Part shown: positions 55,048-63,977 of the stretch, one piece after another | Numbering within the stretch: position 1 is the stretch's first letter | Layout of the letters: each line of letters opens with the position of its first letter | Assembly (NCBI RefSeq): GCF_006337105.1 | Contig: NZ_CP040871.1 | Span: forward strand, 1,302,001 to 1,366,000 | DNA from: Thermomonas aquatica | GTDB lineage: Bacteria > Pseudomonadota > Gammaproteobacteria > Xanthomonadales > Xanthomonadaceae | Direction: 5' to 3' | Length of the DNA stretch: 64,000 nt | The notes under the pieces: generated by a model | What the model was told of the DNA's origin: nothing | The model's input: the letters and a program-made list of their open reading frames with translations, nothing else | The model's database searches: none | Translations under genes and position numbers: made by a program

Positions 55048-55797
55048 ATGACTGAGCATTTCGTAAGACTGGGCGCAAGGCACTTTTCCGCTCTCGCATC
55101 GGGTGACCCAGTGCTTTGGTCAGAGGTAATCGGGGCAAAGGTAACCCACGCGGACTATGGCGCAGGGGAAATAGTTGCGGTTGAGCAAAGGCTCAATTAC
55201 ACCCCGCTAATCACTCTCCGGTTCGCAAATGCATTGAAGACTTGGACGGTGCAAAGCTTCGATAATGACAAGACGTGGATTTCACTAGATCCATCACTCA
55301 TAGCTAGGGCCGAATCGATGGCAACGGCCAGAGCGACTGCTCGCGCCGAACTTGAGCGGCAACCGAAGTTGAGAGCCGAAGCTGCTCTAGCTGCTCTTTC
55401 CAACTTGAAAGAGCGAATCGGCGTCAAGGACGCCAACCTAATAATTGTTCACACCCCGTACGAACAGCCCCTCGACGGTCATGCTTCGTTTCAAGAAGCA
55501 GCGTCGTTAGCATTCGAAGTATCAAAGAATTGCGCTGTTGAGTTGATCGTGAAAAGAGATGATGACCACTGGTTTGTGCTTGCGAACCACGAGTATCAGG
55601 ATCTCATAGACCAATACATTCACGAGCACTACTGGTATAAAAAGACGCCGGAAGAGGAAGCACGCGAAATTGCAAAGTGTGAGGAGATGGAACAAGAGGA
55701 CATCTATAGGGCATCCGACGAGCGTGCCCTCAGCTCCCGAGAGATTGAGCAAGAAATGTGGGGGTACGTTGATGAATTGCAAACTGACGACGAATGA
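55048..55797 (+). CDS. hypothetical protein in an attC-flanked cassette
   Basis: A 249-residue acidic protein, not recognised. Residues about 25-80 (VIGAKVTHADYGAGEIVAV, LITLRFANALKTWTVQSF) look like a small beta-barrel of the kind seen in CarD/DUF3553-type modules. Residues about 90-130 are helical and Ala-rich, the middle is alpha/beta (NLIIVHTPYEQPLDGHASF), and the C-terminal 60 residues are Glu-rich. The gene starts directly at an attC-like box and ends 31 bp before another, so it has the form of an integron cassette. Codon use is less GC-biased than in core genes. No integron integrase is present in the window. Confidence 0.6.
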   Translation: MTEHFVRLGARHFSALASGDPVLWSEVIGAKVTHADYGAGEIVAVEQRLNYTPLITLRFANALKTWTVQSFDNDKTWISLDPSLIARAESMATARATARAELERQPKLRAEAALAALSNLKERIGVKDANLIIVHTPYEQPLDGHASFQEAASLAFEVSKNCAVELIVKRDDDHWFVLANHEYQDLIDQYIHEHYWYKKTPEEEAREIAKCEEMEQEDIYRASDERALSSREIEQEMWGYVDELQTDDE

Positions 55798-55828
55798 TTT
55801 ATGTCTGCGTTTCTGCATACTTAGAGCG

Positions 55829-55929
55829 GCCTAACTCAAGCTGGCTCCGCTCAGTCGCCGGCTATATTGGGTTGTCCAAGACCGAAAAGCGGTCTGGCTT
55901 AACTGAGGAGTTCAATGTCTGCGTTAGGT
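55829..55929 (+). repeat. attC-like recombination site, downstream copy
   Basis: A 101-bp element bounded by GCCTAAC (55829-55835) and GTTAGGT (55923-55929), both matching the attC box consensus. TCAAGCTGG follows the left box and CTGGCTTAACTGAGG precedes the right one. These resemble L-box sequences, although the spacing on the right (about 20 bp) is longer than normal. It lies 31 bp after the stop of the cassette gene. Confidence 0.5.
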
Positions 55930-56008
55930 CGATATCTCGGTTCGCCGCGGGCTCGCTGCGATTCGACGAAAGCTTCATCGACACGCGCAAGGACCAAACA
56001 CGCCGTTC

Positions 56009-57471
56009 TCACCTGCGCTGTGGTCGCAGGCGATTCGCTGCAACAGCCAGTCCAGTGACGACACCGAGAGAAGGATCACCTTTCGTGACCGCAATGCCTG
56101 GAAAGACCGATTGGATAACATCTTGAACGTACGGGGCGCGAGACATACCGCCAGTGAGGAGTATGACCTCTGGCTCCCGGGTTATTTCCCCGCGCGCTGT
56201 CTCGAGCAACTTCGTTAGCACGCTGAGATATCGCTCTGCGGCCATTGCCGAATCTTGTTGCGTCGTCGTCGCACTCAGTTTCTCCTCAATGAAGTCCAGC
56301 GGCGCACCAATCTTATTCGAGTCACTCAACATCTTCTTGGTGAGCTCAACCTGCATGTTCATTCGAACCGTGTTTCCGAACTCCTGCAGACGGGTGAGGC
56401 GGTTGGCGTACGGCTCCTCATAGCGGCTGAAGTTGTAAGCGCGAAATTCGGATTGACGGTCCACCTCGTTTACCCTCGCCGCGGCTGAAAATACGTGGAC
56501 TGGAATGCTCGACTGACCTTTGCCGAGCAACGGCATGAAGGTTGCCAAACTGAGTGCCAGATCCACGTCCTGCCCCCCACGGGTTGACCCCATGAGCCGA
56601 GGATTTCGGGGTGGGGCCTTCGTCCCCCCACGTTCGCCATCGCGATGTCAGTGGTACCGCCACCGACATCGACGACCAGACAGCGCTTGGGCTTTTCTTG
56701 GATCGCGTGATAACCCATCGCGGCCGCGGCCGGTTCCTCCAGGAATTCCACCTGATCGAAACCTGCCGCAGTGGCGGCCTCGCGGAGGATCTCGAGTGCC
56801 TGAATTTCTCCCGCATCCCCAAGTGAGCTACGAAATCGAACGGGTCGACCTATCAGCGCACTTCGAACCTCGCTGCGGAGTTGCTGAACCGCTGAAAGGC
56901 GGATGTGCTCAAGCACATAGGTGGCAATGCGCACTAACACGACGCGCGCGTGGGGCAACAGCGAAAAGCCCAGCATCGACTTGGGGGAATCCACCAGATG
57001 CCCGCCACCTTCCGTGAGATAGGCCACGATCGCTTGGTCACCGTAGACCGCGTGCTGAAGCGACGCCGCTGACTTCTTGGACCGTCGCACCTGATTCTCA
57101 AGCCATGCTCTGCGAACAGCGCTGACGGCTTCTCGTTCCATCTGCGACTCGGAGCGGAGGGCAACATTCGGTATGAAGAGCAGTTCCTGCTCTCTCCTTT
57201 TCGGCTCGTCTATTTGCATGGCTAGCGCTCGCAACGCGTTTGCCCGATTGACCTGACGTGTCTGTTCGTTCCGACTCCTGCGAACCAGGTTTTCGACTTC
57301 CGCTTTGAGGCTGGAAGTCAAAGCGAACTGACTTGGATCTGGGACTCGATGCTGAAAATAGGCCGTTGTACGAAACTGCTTCTCTTTACCAAATTTAAGC
57401 AATTGAACGCCGTCTCTCACGACCGCTCCTGCCGCCGAGTAGCTGGTTCCAAAATCGACACCCAGTCTCAT
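56009..57471 (-). pseudogene. Hsp70-like ATPase split by a frameshift
   Basis: An Hsp70/actin-fold ATPase of about 487 residues if one base is restored. The first part (57471 to about 56,590) holds VDFGTSYSAAGAVV (phosphate loop 1), EFLEEPAAAAMGYH (connect region) and LVVDVGGGTTDIAMANVG (phosphate loop 2). The second part (56593 to 56009) continues in another frame with RGGQDVDLALSLA and ILLTGGMSRAPYVQDVI (adenosine loop). Adding one G to the GGGG of ATGGGGTCAACC joins the frames. The C-terminal substrate-binding domain of DnaK is absent. It follows a WYL regulator and a DUF2779 nuclease on the same strand. It is either decayed or a sequencing artefact. Confidence 0.75.
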
Positions 57472-57652
57472 GTATACACGCCCCGTTTATCGGGCGGCGC
57501 CCAGGCCGCACGCTCGAATTCATGTCTGCCCAAACTGCTTTACGAACAGTCGGGATCCTCTAAGTCAATACTGCAAGGCGCTACTAAAACCCTGAGGTAG
57601 GCCAAGCATGCGCATGATTAAGCCAATCCACGGCGCCAGACTCACTCGCACC

Positions 57653-58615
57653 TTACGGCCGAATCTTTAGCCGCCTTACCCGGGATACGGCATCCCCAAA
57701 TCCCCGTAGCCACCACTCGAGCATCGCCGAGTCCACGACGGTGGCGGAGATCTCGTAGTCGTCTCCGAGGTCCTTTACCGACTGGTCTTCGGAGAGCCTG
57801 GACTCGAGCAGGAAATGCCCATGGTCCTTGTCAATGCGAAACGTCAGGCGGACCTTCTTCCCATCCCCGAAACCAAACCGTCCCTCGTCGTCGTACTGCT
57901 TAAGATCGAATCCCTTTGGGCGTTTGAATGTCAGAGTCGAGCCCTCAGCTGCCTGTACGCGATGGATGGCCAGCGCGCGATTGTCGTCATACCCATCGAA
58001 ACGACAAATGAGGTACATCCGCGGGCCTTGCTGGGCGAGGCCGAGAGGCGTGACCCGACTGGTGGTCACGCCTCCCCCGGCATTCTTGTAGGTCACGGTC
58101 AAATAGCGATTGCCGTACAAGGCCTCGCACACAGTCTCGAACACGGTCGGATCAATTTTTGGCGGCAATAGCGGCTGCGAGGTCGCCACCACACGTACCT
58201 TGGCCGGCCAATCGCGCTCCAGCGAAGGTGGACCGAGCGGATCCAAGTTTTGACGCGCTTGGGCGAAGAAGCCGTCCATCGATTTCAACAGGTGCGCAGG
58301 GAGGAGGTTGCGCAGGTGCTCTTCGGCCAGACGTAGCAGCAACGACTCTTGGAGGGTTAGACCCGGAACAGAGAGGCCGCTAGCGTTTTTCTGCCAGGAG
58401 TACCCGTATGGCTTCGTCCTGGTATCCCGTTCAATGTGAAAGTGTTCGCTCAACAGATCGAGCTGGCGCTGGATCGTGCGTAGATCCCGGTCAAATCCGG
58501 CTTCCTTCACCTGCGCATGAAGCTCTTCCGCGGTGACTTTGCGATTGCGTGGAATGCGACGCAGCAGCTCGATCGCCAGAAGCGTGGTTTCCAGAGTGCC
58601 TGAGCGTTTTCCCAT
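57653..58615 (-). CDS. WYL-domain transcriptional regulator
   Basis: A 320-residue regulator. Residues 1-75 form a winged HTH (ETTLLAIELLRRIPRNRKVT, FDRDLRTIQRQLDLLSEHF). Residues about 165-235 are the WYL domain (CEALYGNRYLTVTY, RVTPLGLAQQGPRMYLICRF, ALAIHRVQAAEG). A WCX-like C-terminal domain closes the protein (VVDSAMLEWWLRGFGDAV). WYL proteins sense nucleic acid or nucleotide ligands and control many defence loci. The start at 58615 follows the DUF2779 stop by two bases. Confidence 0.9.
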   Translation of the reverse strand: MGKRSGTLETTLLAIELLRRIPRNRKVTAEELHAQVKEAGFDRDLRTIQRQLDLLSEHFHIERDTRTKPYGYSWQKNASGLSVPGLTLQESLLLRLAEEHLRNLLPAHLLKSMDGFFAQARQNLDPLGPPSLERDWPAKVRVVATSQPLLPPKIDPTVFETVCEALYGNRYLTVTYKNAGGGVTTSRVTPLGLAQQGPRMYLICRFDGYDDNRALAIHRVQAAEGSTLTFKRPKGFDLKQYDDEGRFGFGDGKKVRLTFRIDKDHGHFLLESRLSEDQSVKDLGDDYEISATVVDSAMLEWWLRGFGDAVSRVRRLKIRP

Positions 58616-58617
58616 GA

Positions 58618-60123
58618 CTACCGAATGGCGACCTTCGATCCACTGAACGCCGACCATAGCCGAACCAACGCCAGCGTATCCAGCGCGCAATAGGCGATGA
58701 GCTGGCGCTCAATCTCGTCCTTCCGCTCCTTGGTCGTCGAAGGGCCCACCGCCTCCACGAACGCCTCCATGGCCATCCCGCCATCCTTCACACCTTCAAG
58801 TTTGGCGTAGTCCAGATCGGGGCACAGCGCAGGTAGCACGGCCTTGATACTCCAACTGCCCTCCTGTGCGGGGTGGTAATAGTGGTCTCGTGCCACCGGC
58901 AAGAGGTCAACGACACGTGTCGCCAACGCATTCAATGGCTTGGCAAGGCGTGGGAAGCGCGCTGCCAAGTCCCGTATCCGGGATACCTCAAAACCGGCGT
59001 TGTACGAGAACACGGGACCTTGGCTGCCGCACGCTTCGATCAGTGCCTTGGCAAATCCCACGGACGGATCTTTCCCCGAAAGATCCAGGAACGATTCGTG
59101 TGCGAGCAGCCCTGTGCGGGAAAGCCGATGCACACTGAACTGAAAGGGGATTTGCTGGTAGGGCCGCGTGCCCTTCCAGATCGGCACGGCGAACTGGATG
59201 GTCTCGAAGTCCATGAAGTACGCCGGCAGCTTGTGGGGCTGCAACGCGGCTGCGGCCCCGACCCTGTTGAAGTAGGGCCTTCCTGACAACGTCACTTGCT
59301 TGACGCGCTGTTGCTTGTCATTGAGCAACTCGTCAGGCACTTGGCCCAGCTCGGTAAGCCCTTTCTCTTTGACGAAGGCTTGCAACGGCTTGCGGAGGGC
59401 GCCTGGTAGAAGGCTGATCGGATGCGCGACGGCCGGGCAAAGACTCATGCAATGCGCGCTGAAACTGCACTCGAAGGGGTCATTGCAATGCCGCCCCATT
59501 TTGAGGTCGGGCTCTTTTTTGCCGGCGACGACGCGGTGGGCGTCAGCGATCCAAGCCTTGACTTCATCGCCCCGTGACAGTGCCTCGACGGTCACATCGG
59601 TTTCGGCGAGAAGCCCGGCGTAGTCGCCGTCCCCCTGGTAAACCCAACTGCTGTCGATGCAGGCCACGGCCGCTTCCAACAAGGGCACACCCGTGGCCCG
59701 GGCAATGAATACCTGGATGGCCGCATCGTCACGGTGATAGTCCTTGACAGTGGTGGCGGACTTGACCTCAACCATCTTCCAGCCGCGCTTGCCACCCTTC
59801 CTGACGGGCAAGAGCACGTCGGCAAATGCCAGGGCGTCCGGCGTACGGAAGGCCGCCTCGAAGATTGGTTGGTTGGCGTCCAGCAGCCGCTTGGTCCGGT
59901 CAAAAACGGCATCGAATCCTTCGGCTTGCGCGTCAAGCAGCACGCCGCTATTTCGCGGGTCGTACTGCTGGCGAGCGATATCACCCACCTGATTGCCGGC
60001 CTTGAACTTGGCCTGCGCCTGAGCCGAGTCCTCGCGCAGATCTGGACGATGCACCTCCAGCCAGAGCCGCTTGGGGCACTGCCTGTATGCCACCAGCTTG
60101 GACTTCGAAAGCACGCGTCCCAT
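58618..60123 (-). CDS. DUF2779 protein: Cas4-like Fe-S nuclease with RNase H-type exonuclease domain
   Basis: A 501-residue DUF2779 protein. The N-terminal half looks Cas4-like: Cys16 in YRQCPKRLWLEV, Asp102, the Glu119/Lys121 motif MVEVKSATTVKDYHRDD, then a cysteine cluster (Cys213, Cys219, Cys225 in HCNDPFECSFSAHC) for a 4Fe-4S centre. The C-terminal half resembles a DEDD exonuclease (AYFMDFETIQFAVPIW with Asp305/Glu307, FSYNAGFEVSRI, and IAYCALDTLALVRLW). Together they suggest DNA-end processing. The start Met at 60123 matches the family; the run GGGGGG precedes it. It heads a three-gene minus-strand unit. Confidence 0.85.
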   Translation of the reverse strand: MGRVLSKSKLVAYRQCPKRLWLEVHRPDLREDSAQAQAKFKAGNQVGDIARQQYDPRNSGVLLDAQAEGFDAVFDRTKRLLDANQPIFEAAFRTPDALAFADVLLPVRKGGKRGWKMVEVKSATTVKDYHRDDAAIQVFIARATGVPLLEAAVACIDSSWVYQGDGDYAGLLAETDVTVEALSRGDEVKAWIADAHRVVAGKKEPDLKMGRHCNDPFECSFSAHCMSLCPAVAHPISLLPGALRKPLQAFVKEKGLTELGQVPDELLNDKQQRVKQVTLSGRPYFNRVGAAAALQPHKLPAYFMDFETIQFAVPIWKGTRPYQQIPFQFSVHRLSRTGLLAHESFLDLSGKDPSVGFAKALIEACGSQGPVFSYNAGFEVSRIRDLAARFPRLAKPLNALATRVVDLLPVARDHYYHPAQEGSWSIKAVLPALCPDLDYAKLEGVKDGGMAMEAFVEAVGPSTTKERKDEIERQLIAYCALDTLALVRLWSAFSGSKVAIR

Positions 60124-60339
60124 ACAGCCCCCCTGTTTGGCCGCTATTCCGACGCTAGCATGCTTCGGAGCCATATTCACCTTACCTGCGCCCTGCATCC
60201 GCAGCACTGCGATATCACCTCGGCTCCTCCTATGCTGCCAACGCCTGCGACACGATGTGTCGCTCACGATGCCACCCCGCTCTAGCCCGCGTGAAAGGCA
60301 GCCGATGCATACTCCACCTCAAGATCGGGGGAATAGGAC

Positions 60340-60986
60340 GTGACACTTACCGCTTCCAGCCTAAAGGCACATCACCGCGAAATTCGGGATCAGCAGCCGG
60401 AGGCCCTGCGCCTGCGCATCCACCGGGCGCTGAGCTGGCTTGTGCGATCGGAGCAAGAAGTAGATGACTTGGACTTGCAGTTCGTCCTCCAGTGGATTGC
60501 GATGAATGCCGCCTATGCTCGAGAGTTCGGGCGCGAGGAGACGGAACGTGCTCGTGGGAAAGCTTTCCTGGACACATTGGTAACTCTGGATCGCGAGAAT
60601 CGTCTGCACCAGGCCCTGTTCAAGCAGTTCACGGGGCCCATTCGCACCCTGATCGACAACAAGTTCACCTTCGAGCCGTTCTGGACGGCGATGCGGACGC
60701 ACGATGCCAGCAACCGTTGGGAGGACGGGTTTGCAAACAGCAAGAAAGCGGCCTTCGCGGCCGTAATGCAAGGCGACACGACGAAGGTGCTGGGAATCGT
60801 ATTCGACCGACTCTATGTCTTACGCAACCAGCTGGTCCATGGGGCGCCACCTGGAACAGCCAGGTCAATCGCGCCCAGCTCTCAGACGCGGTGGCTATCC
60901 TGGGGACGTTGGTGCCCTTGATGCTTGTGGTCATGATGGAGCACCCTGCGCAGGATTACGGTGACGCGCTCTACCCAGTTTTGTGA
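60340..60986 (+). pseudogene. HEPN-domain protein with a frameshift near its C-terminus
   Basis: A helical HEPN-fold protein, about 215 residues if one base is restored. The likely RNase motif Rx4-6H is seen in LYVLRNQLVHG (Arg162, His167). The first frame leaves the family right after this motif near 60,843. The second frame carries the expected end (TWNSQVNRAQLSDAVAILGT, then LVPLMLVVMMEHPAQDYG) and stops at 60986. Restoring a fifth G in CATGGGGCGCC reads HGGATWNSQ. The start is GTG at 60340. It is divergent from the DUF2779 operon over 216 bp. Confidence 0.75.
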
Positions 60987-61273
60987 CCGCCCAATAGCGC
61001 GCACCCGCCACTACGCACGACGCTGGTGATCCGGGCCATGCCCCCCCTCCCACTCTGAGACGAGCCTGCCGTCAACCGCCCAGACCGCTCGGAGAACCTA
61101 GGACCATGCACCACTCGCACAACCTCATGTAGACCCAGGCCCGCCATGCTCCGCGCACCCAATAGCCCGAGTCCGAGCCTTCTTCGACGCCCCCTCAATG
61201 CGATACAAAATGTCACAGCCGGCGTGAGCATCGTCATTGATGAATTTCACCCGAGGGGTCAGGACGTACCGCC

Positions 61274-61876
61274 GTGGCAATACAGATACAACTTCGCGAA
61301 TTACTGTTCAACGCCTTTGAAGATCTGCAACGATCTGAAGAGAACGACATGCTCGCTGAAAGCCTCACAAAGGCTAGTAGCTTTGCACCACCGACTCAAA
61401 GCAGCCGTATCTCTGTGATCACCGCTGATTCGCCCCTCACAAGAGCCTTTTTGCTTATGTGTCTCCTCGAGGCGAGCGCACTGAAACGAAATCGCAAAAC
61501 CCTAGTTATAACCGCCGGACGGAATGCGCCCAGCCAACTCGGCCATGGCCTTCTGTCGATGACCATTCCTGACGCAAGCTTCAGAGCGGGCACCCTGGCT
61601 GTTGGCGATTGGAGCAAAATTTCCGCCCACATCCAGCTTATACGAGCCGCTGACGTATCGATTATCATCAGAGGGAGGCGCCGCACAACTACGTTTATTA
61701 CGCAGGTTGAGGAGGCCTTGCGCAGCACAGGGGCGGACGTATTGATAATCGATCAACCTCGTCTCTGTTTCCCAAGGCTAAAATCTAGAATGGAGACCGG
61801 CCGAACGGAACTCCCAGCCTCGATCGTGGCGTTGAGCAAAATGCAACCGTTGCAGATCATCGCTCTTGATACTTAG
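61274..61876 (+). CDS. degenerate DnaB/RecA-fold protein lacking Walker A
   Basis: A 200-residue protein whose order of motifs follows the DnaB/RecA ATPase core: a strand where the P-loop belongs (ISVITADSPLTRAFLLMCLL, residues 46-65), KTLVITAGRNAPSQLGHGLL, FRAGTLAVGDWSKISAHIQL, and DVLIIDQPRL (residues 153-162) at the Walker B strand. The GxxxxGK(T/S) P-loop is replaced by SPLTRAF, so ATP hydrolysis is unlikely. The start is GTG at 61274, with AGGA nine bases upstream. It lies 23 bp before an HNH nuclease gene, suggesting a two-gene unit. The fold assignment is from pattern reading only. Confidence 0.5.
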   Translation: MAIQIQLRELLFNAFEDLQRSEENDMLAESLTKASSFAPPTQSSRISVITADSPLTRAFLLMCLLEASALKRNRKTLVITAGRNAPSQLGHGLLSMTIPDASFRAGTLAVGDWSKISAHIQLIRAADVSIIIRGRRRTTTFITQVEEALRSTGADVLIIDQPRLCFPRLKSRMETGRTELPASIVALSKMQPLQIIALDT

Positions 61877-61899
61877 ATTCCCACGGTCGTGCCGAAGAA

Positions 61900-62664
61900 A
61901 TGGAGAACTGCGTGCGCTATCCAATTCTGATTCAAATTCGTTGGTCGTGGACAACCGAAACGATTTTGATTGAAGAACGAAAATCGCCCATCTCTGGAGC
62001 TGAATTTACTACTTCAGAGGTTTGGCCAGAGCAACCATTTCAAGTGGACTACGTAACTAACGTCTTGCATCACGAGATTGATGGATCAGTGCACCACTTG
62101 AAACTCGAGTATCGACCTGAGAATAACCTCAGCATACGCGAACTTACGGATTGCTTCGGCTGCGCCACTATCCAATACGACACGTCAGGCAAGACGAAAA
62201 ACAAGGCAACGTGGGCGAACGACCCACCAAATGCAGACTACGATGGGGCAGCCAAAAGCGTAAAGATAATTACGGCGGGAGGTCCCGAGTTCTTGGGGTT
62301 CACCACGTCACTCCGTAGAAAGAGGAAACAAGGCCTATTCAAAAGCAGACTGTTGAGAATTGAGCGCTGTTGCGCGCTCACCGGCGAAAGCGAGCAAAGT
62401 GTTCTGGAAGCCGCCCACCTCGTTGAGGTTCAAGACGAAGGCAGCTACGACGTACACAACGGCTTCCTGCTCAGATCTGATGTCCATAGGCTCTTTGACA
62501 AGCGGCTGCTGCATATTGATCCAGCGTCCGGAAAGGCGCAGCTGTCCAACGAAATATCAAACAGCTCTGCTTACCACGCTCAAGCAGAGACATGGGTTCT
62601 TAAGGAGGCGGTCCTCCGCAGGGTCAAGGAATCGCTTTTGAAACGCACAAAAGCTGGTTGTTAA
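61900..62664 (+). CDS. HNH endonuclease-domain protein
   Basis: A 254-residue protein with a C-terminal HNH_2-type nuclease domain: RIERCCALTGESEQSVLEAA, HLVEVQDEGS, VHNGFLLRSDVHRLFDKRLL, with His173, Asn187 and His196 as the expected catalytic/metal residues. The first 130 residues have no recognised family and may recognise a target. The same HNH type occurs in many restriction-like and defence proteins. It follows the degenerate DnaB-like gene by 23 bp and is convergent with the last gene, overlapping by four bases. Confidence 0.85.
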   Translation: MENCVRYPILIQIRWSWTTETILIEERKSPISGAEFTTSEVWPEQPFQVDYVTNVLHHEIDGSVHHLKLEYRPENNLSIRELTDCFGCATIQYDTSGKTKNKATWANDPPNADYDGAAKSVKIITAGGPEFLGFTTSLRRKRKQGLFKSRLLRIERCCALTGESEQSVLEAAHLVEVQDEGSYDVHNGFLLRSDVHRLFDKRLLHIDPASGKAQLSNEISNSSAYHAQAETWVLKEAVLRRVKESLLKRTKAGC

Positions 62665-63977
62665 CGAAAATTCGATCCGACGCGCATGCGCGTCCCCGTT
62701 GGTGAAACGATCCGCATCATCGCCAGCACTGCTTCCAGAGCATCATGGGAAAATGATTCATTTCCCGGCCCCGAGATCGTCAGGTGAGTCTCCTCGTAAT
62801 CATCGAGGCCAATAAACGGCCTAACCACCAATGTCACCCGTTCGCGCCCTTCCCGGGACCGGAGCGAGTACGCCTGAATTTGGCCTTGAGCAAGCTCATT
62901 CGTGTATTTTTGGATGCAATGGCGCATTGTGATTGCCTCTTCCCGAATGGCCTCCGACGTATTTAGGCGGGCGGCCGTCCAAGCGAGGGGAAGTGCGAAG
63001 CAGTAATCCAGCGTCATTCTTGCAGGAGGCGGAATGCCGATAGCGGCAAACATCCGATCTGGACGCGGGAGTCCATCGTGAACGTATCGTTCGCATCGCA
63101 ACCAGCGGATAGCCTGCCGAAGCTTGCTTAGCAGCTCCTGCGCTTTAACCTGCTTGTTGGAACGCAGCCGCTCGATTCCGTCGAGGCATTCGCTCCGCAT
63201 CAAGTATGCGGAGGTAACACCGGTGCATCGGCGGATCACGTGCGCCACTGCAAGCCAGCGCCAGAATGCACGGGAATCAAGGTCAATCAGCTTTTCATGA
63301 GGCAAGTCCGCGAGCAGGCTTGCGACCCGCCGCGCCATTGGGTACGTGATCCAATACTGGCGAGAAGATGGGCGCCATTGCCGCATGGCACGAATAGCTG
63401 CCGGCCCAACCCGAAAGAACCGACATAGCGCCTCGATAAGTGGCTCGCGATGATCAATGGCGTGGAGCACACGCCACGCCGCAACGCGCCGGGACGCTGG
63501 CCCGCGCCAGCCGTAGGCCGTCTCGATGACACAGTCCAGCAGAAGCGGATGCTGAGCGACCGCTTGGACACGGTAGCTGCATATGTTCGCGTCGAGGCGG
63601 CGGTCGGTGCTGTAGATGTGCCAGGCTCGGCTCACCCCAGATAGCGCCAAATAGTCGTCCTCGGCATGGTGTGCCAAAGGCTGACCGCACGGACAGATGG
63701 AGCTCCTGTGGATCTTCACGCACGATGGATCAATGCCGTTGTCGAGCAGCATGTTGGAAAGGATGTGACACCAGAAGTCGAAGGCCGCTTCATCCGCGCC
63801 CTCGATCCACAGTGCCGAGGCGACGCGCTTCCTATCCTCTGTGTCCGCGATACGCCCCAGTATGCCGAGATCACCGCGTCCACTGAGGACGTTCTGGGCA
63901 CATTCGAGCAGCTCGTAGAACAGGACTTCTGCTTGACCCACGGATGTATTCCCCTCAGAGAGGTCAACGTGCTTCAT
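62661..63977 (-). CDS. PcfJ-like protein
   Basis: A 438-residue protein resembling PcfJ-domain proteins, named from an enterococcal conjugative plasmid but common on mobile elements. ITMRHCIQKYTNELAQGQIQ then AYSLRS near residues 349-373 is the conserved HC...Y...G...YSLR core. CPCGQPLAHH near residue 95 suggests a zinc site. The remaining N-terminal 300 residues are helical (WRVLHAIDHREPLIEALCRF). No function is established. The start is ATG at 63977, and 23 bp remain to the window edge. Confidence 0.7.
   Translation of the reverse strand: MKHVDLSEGNTSVGQAEVLFYELLECAQNVLSGRGDLGILGRIADTEDRKRVASALWIEGADEAAFDFWCHILSNMLLDNGIDPSCVKIHRSSICPCGQPLAHHAEDDYLALSGVSRAWHIYSTDRRLDANICSYRVQAVAQHPLLLDCVIETAYGWRGPASRRVAAWRVLHAIDHREPLIEALCRFFRVGPAAIRAMRQWRPSSRQYWITYPMARRVASLLADLPHEKLIDLDSRAFWRWLAVAHVIRRCTGVTSAYLMRSECLDGIERLRSNKQVKAQELLSKLRQAIRWLRCERYVHDGLPRPDRMFAAIGIPPPARMTLDYCFALPLAWTAARLNTSEAIREEAITMRHCIQKYTNELAQGQIQAYSLRSREGRERVTLVVRPFIGLDDYEETHLTISGPGNESFSHDALEAVLAMMRIVSPTGTRMRVGSNFR

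Noticed and set aside
54859..55929. Full integron with integrase
   Set aside because: No tyrosine integrase of the IntI type or attI/Pc promoter was found; only the attC-like pair and one gene support a cassette.
56009..57471. Programmed ribosomal frameshift in the Hsp70-like gene
   Set aside because: No slippery heptamer with a downstream stem was seen, and the neighbouring HEPN gene shows the same kind of break, which fits decay or base-calling error better.
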